A stretch of DNA of 64,000 bases from the NCBI RefSeq assembly GCF_014643695.1, contig NZ_BMJY01000003.1, positions 248,001 to 312,000 of the forward strand. The letters run 5' to 3'. Made by a program: the position numbers and the translations under genes. The DNA is from Microbacterium album (GTDB lineage Bacteria; Actinomycetota; Actinomycetes; Actinomycetales; Microbacteriaceae). Position 1 is the first letter of the stretch, and each line of letters starts with the position of its first letter. Of the stretch, positions 18,279 to 27,143 are shown piece by piece. The notes under the pieces were generated by a model. That model did no database searches. It saw only the letters and a list, made by a program, of their open reading frames with translations, and was not told the origin of the DNA.

Positions 18279-19196
18279 GTGACCTCGCGCCTCATGCTGC
18301 TCGACACCGCCAGCCTCTACTTCCGCGCCTTCCACGGCGTGCCCGACACCGTACGCGCGGCCGACGGCACCCCCGTCAACGCGGTGCGCGGGCTGCTCGA
18401 CATGATCGCGAAGCTCGTGACGATGTATCAGCCGACACACCTCGTGGCCTGCTGGGACGACGACTGGCGCCCGCAGTGGCGTGTCGACCTGATCCCCTCG
18501 TACAAGGCCCACCGCGTCGTCGAAGCCCGGGAGACCGCCCCGGACGTCGAGGAGATCCCGGACCCGCTCGAGACGCAGATCCCCCTCATCCGCGAGGCGC
18601 TCGCGACGCTCCGTCTCGCGGTCGTCGGCGCCGCCCACTACGAAGCCGACGATGTCATCGGCACGCTCGCCGAGAGGTCGCCGCACCCCGTCGACATCGT
18701 CACCGGAGACCGCGACCTGTTCCAGCTCGTCGACGACGAGCGCGACGTCCGCATCGTCTACACGGCCCGCGGCATGAGCAACCTGGAGATCGTGACCGAC
18801 GCGGTCGTGCTCGCCAAGTACGGCGTGCACGCCGCCCAGTACGCCGACTTCGCCACGATGCGCGGCGACGCCTCCGACGGCCTGCCGGGCGTCAAGGGCG
18901 TCGGGGAGAAGACCGCGGCCACGCTGCTGGTCGCACACGGCGACCTCGCGGGTATCCGCGCGGCCGCCGCGGCCGGGGAGGGCATGTCGGCCGGGGTGCG
19001 CGCGAAGCTCGCCGCCGCGGCCGACTACCTCGACGTCGCGCCCCGCGTCGTGGCGGTCGCGCGCGACCTGGACCTCGAGCCGCTCGAGGCGCGACTGCCC
19101 CAGCTCGCCGACCCAGACGTCGCCGCCGCGCGCTCCTTCGCCGAGCGCTGGAACCTCGGTTCGTCGATGGAGCGCGCGATCGCGGCGCTCAGCTGA
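18279..19196 (+). CDS. 5'-3' exonuclease (PolA N-terminal / FEN-like domain)
   Basis: A stand-alone 305-aa nuclease related to the 5' nuclease domain of DNA polymerase I, which removes flaps and RNA primers. Acidic metal ligands are in MLLDTASLYFRAF, CWDDDWRPQWR, YEADDVIG (about residues 125-132) and TGDRDLFQL (about 144-152). A helix-3-turn-helix DNA-binding segment is at GLPGVKGVGEKTA (about 205-217). No polymerase domain follows. The start is GTG at 18279, with a weak GACACT -10-like hexamer 6 nt upstream. It is convergent with the MFS transporter. Confidence 0.92.
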   Translation: MTSRLMLLDTASLYFRAFHGVPDTVRAADGTPVNAVRGLLDMIAKLVTMYQPTHLVACWDDDWRPQWRVDLIPSYKAHRVVEARETAPDVEEIPDPLETQIPLIREALATLRLAVVGAAHYEADDVIGTLAERSPHPVDIVTGDRDLFQLVDDERDVRIVYTARGMSNLEIVTDAVVLAKYGVHAAQYADFATMRGDASDGLPGVKGVGEKTAATLLVAHGDLAGIRAAAAAGEGMSAGVRAKLAAAADYLDVAPRVVAVARDLDLEPLEARLPQLADPDVAAARSFAERWNLGSSMERAIAALS

Positions 19197-19217
19197 GACG
19201 CGCGGCCGCGGCGAGGC

Positions 19218-20465
19218 TCAGCGCGGCGTGCGCGCGCGTGCCACGGCCGTGAGGACGCACGCCGAGAAGCCCGCCGCCAGCGAGAGCGTGACGGCCAACG
19301 GCGCGACCCAGCCGCCCGTGGCGTCGTGCACCGCGCCGAGGATCGGACCGCCGGCGGCTCCCGCCACGTAGGCGGTGCCCTGCACGAGGGCGGACATCGA
19401 CGCCGCCTCGGCGTCGGAGCGCGCGATGCCGACCATGACGGTGAAGATCACGACGAAGCCGCCCGCGTGGGCGATCCCGCCCACCGTGACCCACAGCGGA
19501 TACAGCTCGGGCGCGAGCAGCATGCCCGCAGACAGCGTGACCCAGCACGCGCTCACCACGGCGGCCGGGACCGCGAGGGGGAAATAGCGGGCGAGGGCGG
19601 GGACGACGAACGCGCCCGCGATCGCGACGCCCTGGAAGACCGACGCGAGCGCGCCCGCGAGCGCAGGATCCGCGGCCGTCAGGTCGCCCGCCATCGCGGG
19701 CAGCCACGTCGACAAGCCGTAGTAGCCGCTCGACTGGAACGCGAACGCGCCCACCAGCAGCCAGACCACCGGGTTGCGCACCACGGACCTGCGCGCGGGC
19801 GCGACGGGGATGGGGCCCGTGAGCGACACCGCGCCCGTGGCAGGCGGCGCCTCCCCCGAGAACCGCTCGTCCCAGCGCACGCCGGGGATGCGGTCGCGCC
19901 ACAGATGCAGGCCCCACAGCACGAGGCCGAGGAGCGTCAGGACGATCCACAGCAGCAACGCGAGCGGCCATCCCGTGAGCTCGGCGAGCGAGGCGGTCGT
20001 GAGGGTGGTGAGCAACGAGCCGCCGTTGAGCGCGGCCGTATAGGCGGCCGTCACGGTCGCCACCTTGCCGGGCGGGACGTCCCTGCCGATGATGACCGGG
20101 ATGACCACGTTGCCGACCGCGATGCCGGCACCGATCACGACCATCCCGGCCAGCATCCACCCGAAGCCGGGCAGCGCCCGGATCAGCGTGCCGACCGCCA
20201 CGGCGACCAGGCACGCCAGGAGCGCGAGCTCGGCTCCGGCCCGGCGGATCACGACCGCCGCGACCGGCGTGATCGCGGCGAACATGAGCACGGGGAACGT
20301 CGTCAGCAAGGAGGCGGTGGCTGCGTCCAGCCCGTACGCGCGCTCGATGTCCCGCAACACCGGGGTGACCGACAGGATCGGCCCGCGCAGGCTCAGCGCT
20401 GCGACCAGCACGCCCGCGATGACGAGCCACGGGAACGCGGAGCGGCGCAGTGCGGCGCCGCTCAT
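19218..20465 (-). CDS. MFS transporter, CynX/NimT-like
   Basis: A 415-aa, about 12-segment membrane transporter of the major facilitator superfamily. The first helix region, ALSLRGPILSVTPVLRDIERAYGL, and the overall layout resemble CynX/NimT (cyanate/2-nitroimidazole-type) members. The substrate cannot be assigned. The ATG at 20465 overlaps the stop of the upstream PHP gene (ATGA), implying coupling. The frame continues further upstream, but that part lacks hydrophobic sequence and lies within the PHP gene. Confidence 0.88.
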   Translation of the reverse strand: MSGAALRRSAFPWLVIAGVLVAALSLRGPILSVTPVLRDIERAYGLDAATASLLTTFPVLMFAAITPVAAVVIRRAGAELALLACLVAVAVGTLIRALPGFGWMLAGMVVIGAGIAVGNVVIPVIIGRDVPPGKVATVTAAYTAALNGGSLLTTLTTASLAELTGWPLALLLWIVLTLLGLVLWGLHLWRDRIPGVRWDERFSGEAPPATGAVSLTGPIPVAPARRSVVRNPVVWLLVGAFAFQSSGYYGLSTWLPAMAGDLTAADPALAGALASVFQGVAIAGAFVVPALARYFPLAVPAAVVSACWVTLSAGMLLAPELYPLWVTVGGIAHAGGFVVIFTVMVGIARSDAEAASMSALVQGTAYVAGAAGGPILGAVHDATGGWVAPLAVTLSLAAGFSACVLTAVARARTPR

Positions 20466-21454
20466 GCGCCCCATGCCCAGGCACGCAGCCGCCCGAGGGG
20501 CCAGGTCGTGACGACCCGGTCGGCGGGAACGCCGAGCCGCTCGGCGCGCTCGGCACCGTGATCGATCAGCGAGAGCTGGCCGGGCGCGTGCGCGTCGGAG
20601 TCGATCGCGAAGAGGCACCCGAGCTCGAGCGCGAGCAGGATGAGCTCGTCGGGCGGGTCCTCCCGCTCCGGGCGCGAGTTGATCTCGACCGCGACGCCGT
20701 TGCCCGCGCACGCCTCGAACACGGCGCGGGCGTCGAACGTCGAGGGCGGGCGCGTGCCCCGCGACCCCGAGACGAGTCGCCCCGTCACGTGCCCGAGCAC
20801 GGTCACGCGCGGATTGGACACGGCCGCGACGAGGCGCCGCGTCATGGCGGCGGCCTCCATGCGCAACTGGGAATGGACGGACGCCACCACGACGTCCAGC
20901 TCGTCCAGCAGCCCCGGCTCCTGGTCGAGGCCCCCGTCCTCGAGGATGTCGACCTCGATCCCGCTCAGGAGGGTGAAGCCGTCGTTCTGCAGGCCCGCGA
21001 CCACCTCGAGCTGCTGCCGCAGCCGCTCGGGGGACAGACCGCGCGCCACCTTCAGCCGGGGCGAATGGTCGGTCAGGGCGAGGTACTCGTGCCCGAGGCC
21101 CCGTGCGGCCTCCGCCATGGTCTCGATCGGCGTCGTGCCGTCCGACCAGTCGCTGTGGGAGTGCAGGTCGCCCCGCAGCATCCCGCGCAGCTGGGAGCGC
21201 CGCTCGACCCCCGACCGCTCGCGCAGATCGCGCAGGTAGCGGGGCACCTCGCCGGCCAGCGCCTCCTCGATGACCGCGAACGTCGAGGATCCGATCCCCC
21301 GGGTGCGCCGCAGCCGCTCCGGATCGCGGCGCGCCTCGGCATCGAGCGCGGCGACGGCCGCGCTGGCCGTGCGGAACGCCTTCGCCTTGAACTTCGACGC
21401 CCGCTCGCGCTCGAGCAGGTAGGCGATCTCGTCGAGCGCCTCGATGGGATCCAT
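20462..21454 (-). CDS. PHP-domain phosphoesterase with N-terminal helix-hairpin-helix region
   Basis: A 330-aa protein combining two PolX-like parts. The N-terminus (about residues 1-90) resembles the HhH segment of PolX (ALDEIAYLLE, FKAKAFRTAS, RGIGSSTFAVIEE). The C-terminus is a PHP metal-dependent phosphoesterase domain with GDLHSHSDWSDGTTP (about 95-109), LTDHSPR, and IDSDAHAPGQLS near the end. The nucleotidyltransferase domain of PolX is missing, so it is probably a nuclease or phosphatase rather than a polymerase. ATG 21454 is chosen because upstream sequence in this frame lies within trpD. It overlaps the MFS gene (ATGA). Confidence 0.88.
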   Translation of the reverse strand: MDPIEALDEIAYLLERERASKFKAKAFRTASAAVAALDAEARRDPERLRRTRGIGSSTFAVIEEALAGEVPRYLRDLRERSGVERRSQLRGMLRGDLHSHSDWSDGTTPIETMAEAARGLGHEYLALTDHSPRLKVARGLSPERLRQQLEVVAGLQNDGFTLLSGIEVDILEDGGLDQEPGLLDELDVVVASVHSQLRMEAAAMTRRLVAAVSNPRVTVLGHVTGRLVSGSRGTRPPSTFDARAVFEACAGNGVAVEINSRPEREDPPDELILLALELGCLFAIDSDAHAPGQLSLIDHGAERAERLGVPADRVVTTWPLGRLRAWAWGA

Positions 21455-21513
21455 CCGCGGCCGCCTCCCCTCCTGGCTGCTGCTGGCGAGCCTCGTGCGT
21501 CTGCCGCGCGGAG

Positions 21514-22593
21514 CTAGCGGGCGGCGGCGTCCTGGTTGCTCCCGAGCTCGCGCGATGCCGCGATCCACCGGTCGAGCTTCGCGCTCGCGCGACCGTCGTC
21601 GATGGCCGCAGCCGCCTCGCCGACGGCCTCGGTCAGCCTCTCGATCATCCCCCGGTGGATCTGCCCCGGGTCCTGCGACAGGCGGTACGCGACGATTCCG
21701 GCGGCCGCGTTGAGCAGCACGATGTCGCGCACGGCTCCCGTCTCCCCCTCGAGCGTGCGGCGCAGCACGCCGGCGTTGTGCTCCGGGTCCCCACCCAGCA
21801 GGTCCTCCAGGTGCGCGGTCGGCAGGCCGACGTCGCGGGGATGGATGTCGAACTCGTGGACGTCGCCGCGGGAGATCTCCCAGATCCGGCTGTAGCCGGT
21901 GGTCGTGAGCTCGTCCAGCCCGTCCTCGCCGCGGAACACGAGCGCCGTCGCGCCGCGCGTGCGGAAGACACCGGTGATGAGCGGGACCGCCTCCAGGCGC
22001 GCGACGCCGACGGCGTTCGCCTCGGCGCGCGCGGGGTTCACGAGCGGGCCGAGGTAGTTGAAGACGGTCGGCACGCCGAGTTCGGCGCGCACCGTGCCCG
22101 CGTGGCGGAAACCGGGATGGAAGGCGGCCGCCCACGCAAACGTGATGCCCGCGCGGTCGAGCACGCCCGCGACGGCCTCGGGCGGAAGCCGCAGATCGAT
22201 CCCCAGCGCGCTGAGCACGTCGGACGAGCCCGACTTCGAGCTGGCCGCCCGATTGCCGTGCTTGACCACCGGGATCCCGGCCGCCGCGATCACGATCGAC
22301 GCGGTGGAGGAGATGTTGACGGTGCCGACCTGGTCGCCGCCCGTGCCGACGATGTCGAGCACGTTCGGGTCCACGTCGAGCGGCACCGCGGCCTCGAGGA
22401 TCGCGTCGCGGAAGCCGATGATCTCCTCGACCGTCTCGCCCTTGGCGCGCAGTGCGAGGAGGAAGCCGCCCAGCTGCGCGGGCGTCGCGCGGCCCTGCAT
22501 CACCTGGCGCATGGCCCACGTCGCCTCCGACACGCTCAGATCGCGCCCCGCGAGGACACTCGTGAGCACTTCGGGCCAGGTCGTCTCCGCCAT
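21514..22593 (-). CDS. trpD: anthranilate phosphoribosyltransferase
   Basis: Cytosolic second step of tryptophan synthesis, joining anthranilate and PRPP to phosphoribosyl anthranilate. The 359-aa length is typical. The PRPP-binding signature DIVGTGGDQVGTVNISS is at about residues 81-97, and VKHGNRAASSKSGSSD at about 112-127. Start ATG 22593 has TAGGAT 7 nt upstream, so a leaderless mRNA is likely. No other trp genes are nearby; trpD next to ctaE is an arrangement also seen in other Actinobacteria. The frame is open upstream, but that part overlaps ctaE and is antisense. Confidence 0.95.
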   Translation of the reverse strand: MAETTWPEVLTSVLAGRDLSVSEATWAMRQVMQGRATPAQLGGFLLALRAKGETVEEIIGFRDAILEAAVPLDVDPNVLDIVGTGGDQVGTVNISSTASIVIAAAGIPVVKHGNRAASSKSGSSDVLSALGIDLRLPPEAVAGVLDRAGITFAWAAAFHPGFRHAGTVRAELGVPTVFNYLGPLVNPARAEANAVGVARLEAVPLITGVFRTRGATALVFRGEDGLDELTTTGYSRIWEISRGDVHEFDIHPRDVGLPTAHLEDLLGGDPEHNAGVLRRTLEGETGAVRDIVLLNAAAGIVAYRLSQDPGQIHRGMIERLTEAVGEAAAAIDDGRASAKLDRWIAASRELGSNQDAAAR

Positions 22594-22600
22594 GCCCACG

Positions 22601-22606
22601 ATCCTA
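22601..22606 (-). promoter_or_regulatory. -10 box of trpD, leaderless candidate
   Basis: TAGGAT with a 7-nt spacer to the ATG. It is part of a 12-bp direct duplication (22602-22613 and 22614-22625, 11/12 identical). Confidence 0.5.
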
Positions 22607-22677
22607 TCCACGGCCCTATCCACGGCGGATTCCCGGTCGTCTCCCGCCCTCATCCCAGCGCTCGGTAAGGCGGCCCT

Positions 22678-22700
22678 AACTTCGACGCGCTGTCGAAGTT
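22678..22700. promoter_or_regulatory. 9-bp inverted repeat upstream of ctaE
   Basis: AACTTCGAC - GCGCT - GTCGAAGTT, perfect arms around a 5-nt centre, ending 37 bp before the ctaE start and 85 bp upstream of trpD. It lies in the divergent promoter region and could be an operator or a hairpin. Confidence 0.5.
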
Positions 22701-22737
22701 GCGAAAACCACGCCTTCGAATCGGCAATAATGGACGG

Positions 22738-23367
22738 GTGACGACTCCAGCAACGTTTGCCCCGGCACCGAGAACAGTCAAGCGACCCGACCCGGTCGCC
22801 GTTGGCACGATCGTCTGGCTCGGCAGCGAAGTGATGTTCTTCGCCGGCCTGTTCGCGATCTACTTCACGCTGCGAAGCACGTCCCCGGAGCTGTGGGCCG
22901 ACCGCACTCAACTGCTCAACGTCCCGTTCGCGCTGGTCAACACGCTGATCCTGATCCTGTCGAGCGTGACGTGCCAGATGGGCGTGTTCGCGGCGGAGCG
23001 CATGCAGCCCTACAACGTGAAGGGCACCGGCTGGAAGACCCTCGGCATGGTGCCGTGGTTCTGGATCACCTTCGCCCTGGGCGGCATCTTCGTCTCGGGC
23101 CAGATCTGGGAGTACGCGACGCTCGTCGCGGAGGGCATGCCGATCAGCGCGGACCCCTACGCCTCGGCCTTCTACCTCACGACCGGCTTCCACGCCCTGC
23201 ACGTGACGGGCGGGCTCGTCGCCTTCCTCCTGACGATCGGCCGGGCGTACGCGGTCAAGCGATTCCGCCACAAGGAGGCGACGACGGCGATCGTCGTGTC
23301 GTACTACTGGCACTTCGTCGACGTCGTGTGGATCGCGCTGTTCGCTGTCATCTACTTCCTGAAGTAA
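22738..23367 (+). CDS. ctaE: cytochrome c oxidase subunit III
   Basis: Membrane subunit of the aa3 terminal oxidase. The 209-aa product has five transmembrane segments: [20 protein letters not shown] and the [46 protein letters not shown] and [14 protein letters not shown] regions. GFHALHV is the family hallmark. Start GTG 22738 lies 6 nt after an AATAAT -10-like hexamer. It is the first gene of ctaE-qcrC-qcrA-qcrB, which supplies part of the bc1-aa3 supercomplex; CtaC, CtaD and CtaF are encoded at 29.8-32.9 kb. Confidence 0.95.
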   Translation: MTTPATFAPAPRTVKRPDPVAVGTIVWLGSEVMFFAGLFAIYFTLRSTSPELWADRTQLLNVPFALVNTLILILSSVTCQMGVFAAERMQPYNVKGTGWKTLGMVPWFWITFALGGIFVSGQIWEYATLVAEGMPISADPYASAFYLTTGFHALHVTGGLVAFLLTIGRAYAVKRFRHKEATTAIVVSYYWHFVDVVWIALFAVIYFLK

Positions 23368-23388
23368 GAGCGGAGCTACATCACCCTT

Positions 23389-24192
23389 ATGGCACGAGAG
23401 AAGAAGCGCCGCTCGCACGGCCGACGCAGCCCCTTCGCCGCCGCCGCTCTGATCGGCATCGGCCTGCTCATCACCGGAGGCGTCTACGCCGGCGCGTCCG
23501 CCGCCGTCGCAGCGTCGACCGAGACGAGCGTGAGCCAGAGCACCCTGACCCTCGAGGACGGCAAGCGCCTGTTCCAGGCGAACTGCGCCACCTGTCACGG
23601 ACTGGACCTGCAGGGCACGGACAACGGTCCCGCGCTGTACGGCGTCGGCGCACTGTCGGTCGAGTTCCAGGTGGCGACGGGTCGCATGCCCATGCAGCGC
23701 CAGGACGTGCAGGCGCCGCAGAAGCCCGTCCAGTTCACGGATGAGCAGATCCTCGCGATGGCAAACTTCGTGCAGTCCGTCGCGCCGGGGCCCGACTTCC
23801 CCGCGGACCACTACCTCGACGGGGGCGGCGACGTGTCGCGCGGCGCCGAGCTGTTCCGCATCAACTGCGCCATGTGCCACAACGTCGCGGCTGCCGGTGG
23901 CGCTCTGACCGAGGGCAAGTACGCGCCGGACATCCAGAACACGAGCGCGCTGCACATCTACGCCGCCATGGTGACCGGCCCGCAGAACATGCCGGTCTTC
24001 AACGACATGAACCTCACGCCGGAGGACAAGCGCGACATCATCTCGGCGCTGCTCTATCAGCAGGAGATGCCCGCGCCCGGAGGGTTCACGCTCGGTTCGC
24101 TCGGCCCCGTGTCGGAAGGTCTGTTCATCTGGATCTTCGGCATCGGCGGGCTCATCGCGATCACCGTGTGGATCACCGCGAAGTCCAACTGA
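23389..24192 (+). CDS. qcrC: cytochrome bc1 complex diheme cytochrome c subunit
   Basis: A 267-aa membrane-anchored diheme cytochrome c of the actinobacterial bc1 complex, which passes electrons directly to the aa3 oxidase. It has an N-terminal basic signal-anchor (about residues 14-42), two heme c sites CATCH (66-70) and CAMCH (160-164), and a C-terminal transmembrane helix (about 240-262). Methionines in the NMPVF region after the second heme could be axial ligands. It lies 21 bp after ctaE, in the standard ctaE-qcrC order. Confidence 0.96.
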   Translation: MAREKKRRSHGRRSPFAAAALIGIGLLITGGVYAGASAAVAASTETSVSQSTLTLEDGKRLFQANCATCHGLDLQGTDNGPALYGVGALSVEFQVATGRMPMQRQDVQAPQKPVQFTDEQILAMANFVQSVAPGPDFPADHYLDGGGDVSRGAELFRINCAMCHNVAAAGGALTEGKYAPDIQNTSALHIYAAMVTGPQNMPVFNDMNLTPEDKRDIISALLYQQEMPAPGGFTLGSLGPVSEGLFIWIFGIGGLIAITVWITAKSN

Positions 24193-24239
24193 GCGGCGAA
24201 CTGGGCATGACGAACGAAGAGGACGTGACGAGGAGCACC

Positions 24240-25313
24240 ATGGCGCACGAGAAGGACACGCAGGCGGTGGAGGCCTACAAGCCCTCCTTTGGCCTCGCCG
24301 TTTCAGTGGCCGACCCCGTGCAGAACCCGGGACTGCCGCCGCACCGTGCGCGCATGACCGACAAGGACCCGAAGGCCGAGAAGGCCGCGGCCCGCACGGT
24401 CTACACGCTGTTCTACCTGTCGGTGGCGGCGAGCATCTGGGCGGTCGCCGCGTACATGCTCTTCCCGATCGAGGACGGATCGATGCTGTCGATCCGCAAC
24501 AACAACCTCTACATCGGTCTGGGCATCGCCTTCGCGCTGCTCGCGATCGGCGTGGGCGCGATCCACTGGTCCAAGGCGCTCATGAGCGACAAGGAGTACG
24601 TCGAGGAGCGCCACGACACCCGCGGCAGCGTGGAGACCCGCGCCGCCGTCGTCGATGCCTTCGCGACCGCGAACGAGGAATCCGGCTTCGGCCGCCGCAA
24701 GATGATCCGCAACTCGCTGTTCGCGGCTCTGGCGGCGTCGATCATCCCCGGCATCACGCTGTTCCGCGGCCTGGCGCCGCACTCCTCAGAGGACGACCCG
24801 CTGGCGGGCGACCCGTACCAGCTGCTCACGCAGACCATGTGGAAGCAGGGCGAGCGCCTGGCGCTGGACCCCGAGGGCACCCCGATCAAGGCGTCCGCCG
24901 TGACGCTCGGCTCGGCGTTCCACGTCATCCCGGAGTCGCTTGCGAGCCTCAGCCACCACGACGGCTACCTCGAGGAGAAGGCGAAGGCGATCGTGCTGCT
25001 CATGCGCCTGCTCCCCGAGCAGCTCATCGAGGACGAGGACCGCAAGTCGTGGTCGTACGACGGCATCGTCGCCTACTCGAAGGTGTGCACGCACGTCGGC
25101 TGCCCGGTGGCCCTGTACGAGCAGCACACCCACCACCTGCTGTGCCCCTGCCACCAGTCGCAGTTCGACGTCAAGGAGCACGCGAAGGTCATCTTCGGCC
25201 CCGCCGCGCGCCCGCTGCCGCAGCTGCCCATCACCGTGGACGATGAGGGCTACCTCATCGCGCAGAGCGACTTCACCGAACCCGTCGGCCCGAGCTACTG
25301 GGAGCGTCATTGA
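24240..25313 (+). CDS. qcrA: cytochrome bc1 complex Rieske iron-sulfur subunit
   Basis: A 357-aa Rieske [2Fe-2S] protein of the bc1 complex. Three hydrophobic segments (about residues 53-74, 90-109, 158-175), as in actinobacterial QcrA, precede the Rieske domain. Cluster ligands are in CTHVGC (283-288) and CPCHQS (302-307). ATG 24240 was chosen because AGGAG lies just upstream; ATG 24207, giving 11 more residues, is possible. Its stop overlaps the TTG start of qcrB, so the two are coupled. Confidence 0.94.
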   Translation: MAHEKDTQAVEAYKPSFGLAVSVADPVQNPGLPPHRARMTDKDPKAEKAAARTVYTLFYLSVAASIWAVAAYMLFPIEDGSMLSIRNNNLYIGLGIAFALLAIGVGAIHWSKALMSDKEYVEERHDTRGSVETRAAVVDAFATANEESGFGRRKMIRNSLFAALAASIIPGITLFRGLAPHSSEDDPLAGDPYQLLTQTMWKQGERLALDPEGTPIKASAVTLGSAFHVIPESLASLSHHDGYLEEKAKAIVLLMRLLPEQLIEDEDRKSWSYDGIVAYSKVCTHVGCPVALYEQHTHHLLCPCHQSQFDVKEHAKVIFGPAARPLPQLPITVDDEGYLIAQSDFTEPVGPSYWERH

Positions 25314-27052
25314 GCACCGCCACCGTCAACGAAGAGACGCAGAAGCCCCTCGGCGGACGTTTCGTCGGCGCTGCCGCGAACTACATCGATGAGCGCACCA
25401 GCGTCTCCGGGCTCGTCAAGGCCGTCGGCCGCAAGGTCTTCCCCGACCACTGGTCGTTCATGCTCGGCGAGATCGCGCTCTGGTCGTTCGTCGTCGTGCT
25501 CCTCTCGGGCACGTTCCTGACGTTCTTCTTCCAGGCCTCGATGGTCGAGACCCACTACTACGGCGCGTACGCGCCCATGCGCGGCATCGCGATGTCGGCC
25601 GCCATGGAGTCGACGCTGCACATCTCGTTCGACCTGCGCGGCGGCCTGCTGGTCCGCCAGATCCACCACTGGTCGGCGCTCGTGTTCGTCGCCGGCATCG
25701 GCGTGCACATGCTGCGCGTGTTCTTCACCGGCTCGTTCCGCAAGCCGCGTGAGCTGAACTGGGTGATCGGCTTCCTCCTGTTCATCCTCGCGATGGCCGA
25801 GGGCTTCACCGGCTACTCGCTCCCGGACGACCTGCTCTCGGGCAACGGCCTGCGCATCATCGACGGCATGATCAAGGGCATCCCCGTGATCGGCGTCTGG
25901 ACCTCGTTCCTGCTGTTCGGCGGCGAGTTCCCCGGCACTGACATCGTCGGCCGCCTGTACACGCTGCACATCCTGATCCTGCCGCTCATGGTGATCGGCC
26001 TGATCGCGCTGCACATGGTGCTGCTGATCGTGAACAAGCACACGCAGTTCGCCGGCCCCGGCCGCACCAACGGCAACGTCGTCGGCTACCCGATGATGCC
26101 GGTCTACATGGCCAAGATGGGCGGGTTCTTCTTCATCGTGTTCGGGGCGATCGTGCTGATCGCGTCGCTCGTGCAGATCAACCCGGTCTGGAACTACGGA
26201 CCGTACGACCCCTCACCCGTGTCCGCGGGTACGCAGCCCGACTGGTACATCGGCTTCGCGGACGGCGCGTTGCGTCTTGCTCCGCCGAACCTGGACTTCT
26301 ACTTCCTCGGCTACACGTGGTCGATGGGCATCCTGCTGCCGATGGCCGTGCTGGGCATCTTCATCGTGCTGGTGGCGATCTACCCCTTCATCGAGGCGTG
26401 GGTCACGGGCGACAAGCGCGAGCACCACATCGCGCAGCGTCCGCGCAACGCCGCCACCCGCACCGCGATCGGTTCCGCCGGCGTCGTGTTCTACGCCGTG
26501 CTGTGGGCCGCCGCGTCCTCGGACCTCATCGCGACGCACTTCATGCTCACGATGGAGGGGGTCATCCACTCGCTCCAGGCGCTGCTGATCTTCGGCCCGA
26601 TCGTCGCCTACTTCGTCACCAAGCGCGTGTGCCTCGCGCTGCAGAAGAAGGACCGCGAGATCGCGCTGCACGGTTACGAGTCGGGCCGCATCGTCCGGAT
26701 GCCCGGCGGGGAGTACCGCGAGGTGCACCGCCCGGTCGACGAGTACGAGCGCTGGAAGCTCGTGGACGTCGAGACCTACGCGCCGCTCGTGGTCCGGCCC
26801 AACGCGCAGGGCAAGATCCCGCTCGGCGAGCGTCTGCGTGCGTCGATGTCGCGCTGGTTCTTCGAGGACCGTCTGGCGCCGCTGACGCAGACGGAGCTCG
26901 ACGCGGCCGTCGCGCACCAGCACCACGCGCTGGCCGAGTACGACGGCGGTCACGACGGCCACGCGCTCGAGTCGGGAGACGACGTGCGCTCCCCCGGCAG
27001 CACGCAGGGCGGTCGCCGCACACAGGACGAGCCCCGGATGGACACCGAGTAG
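25310..27052 (+). CDS. qcrB: cytochrome bc1 complex cytochrome b subunit
   Basis: A 580-aa membrane subunit carrying hemes bL and bH and the quinol sites. Heme-ligand histidines lie in the helix HHWSALVFVAGIGVHML (around residues 118-134), and another pair follows in the IGLIALHMVLLIVNKH helix. A long soluble C-terminal extension (about 470-580), typical of the actinobacterial supercomplex, ends in an acidic tail. The start appears to be TTG at 25310, overlapping the qcrA TGA; no better start is in frame. A strong hairpin terminator follows at 27069-27100. Confidence 0.95.
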   Translation: MSTATVNEETQKPLGGRFVGAAANYIDERTSVSGLVKAVGRKVFPDHWSFMLGEIALWSFVVVLLSGTFLTFFFQASMVETHYYGAYAPMRGIAMSAAMESTLHISFDLRGGLLVRQIHHWSALVFVAGIGVHMLRVFFTGSFRKPRELNWVIGFLLFILAMAEGFTGYSLPDDLLSGNGLRIIDGMIKGIPVIGVWTSFLLFGGEFPGTDIVGRLYTLHILILPLMVIGLIALHMVLLIVNKHTQFAGPGRTNGNVVGYPMMPVYMAKMGGFFFIVFGAIVLIASLVQINPVWNYGPYDPSPVSAGTQPDWYIGFADGALRLAPPNLDFYFLGYTWSMGILLPMAVLGIFIVLVAIYPFIEAWVTGDKREHHIAQRPRNAATRTAIGSAGVVFYAVLWAAASSDLIATHFMLTMEGVIHSLQALLIFGPIVAYFVTKRVCLALQKKDREIALHGYESGRIVRMPGGEYREVHRPVDEYERWKLVDVETYAPLVVRPNAQGKIPLGERLRASMSRWFFEDRLAPLTQTELDAAVAHQHHALAEYDGGHDGHALESGDDVRSPGSTQGGRRTQDEPRMDTE

Positions 27053-27068
27053 GACTGAGTCCGCACGC

Positions 27069-27100
27069 GAAGCCCCGGTCGATTCTTCGACCGGGGCTTC
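27069..27100 (+). terminator. Rho-independent-type terminator of ctaE-qcrCAB
   Basis: A perfect 13-bp stem GAAGCCCCGGTCG / CGACCGGGGCTTC around the loop ATTCTT, followed by a short T-containing tract. It lies 16 bp after the qcrB stop. Confidence 0.85.
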
Positions 27101-27143
27101 GTCGTTTCCTCGGCCGCCCGACGGCGCGTGCGCCCGGCGACCC

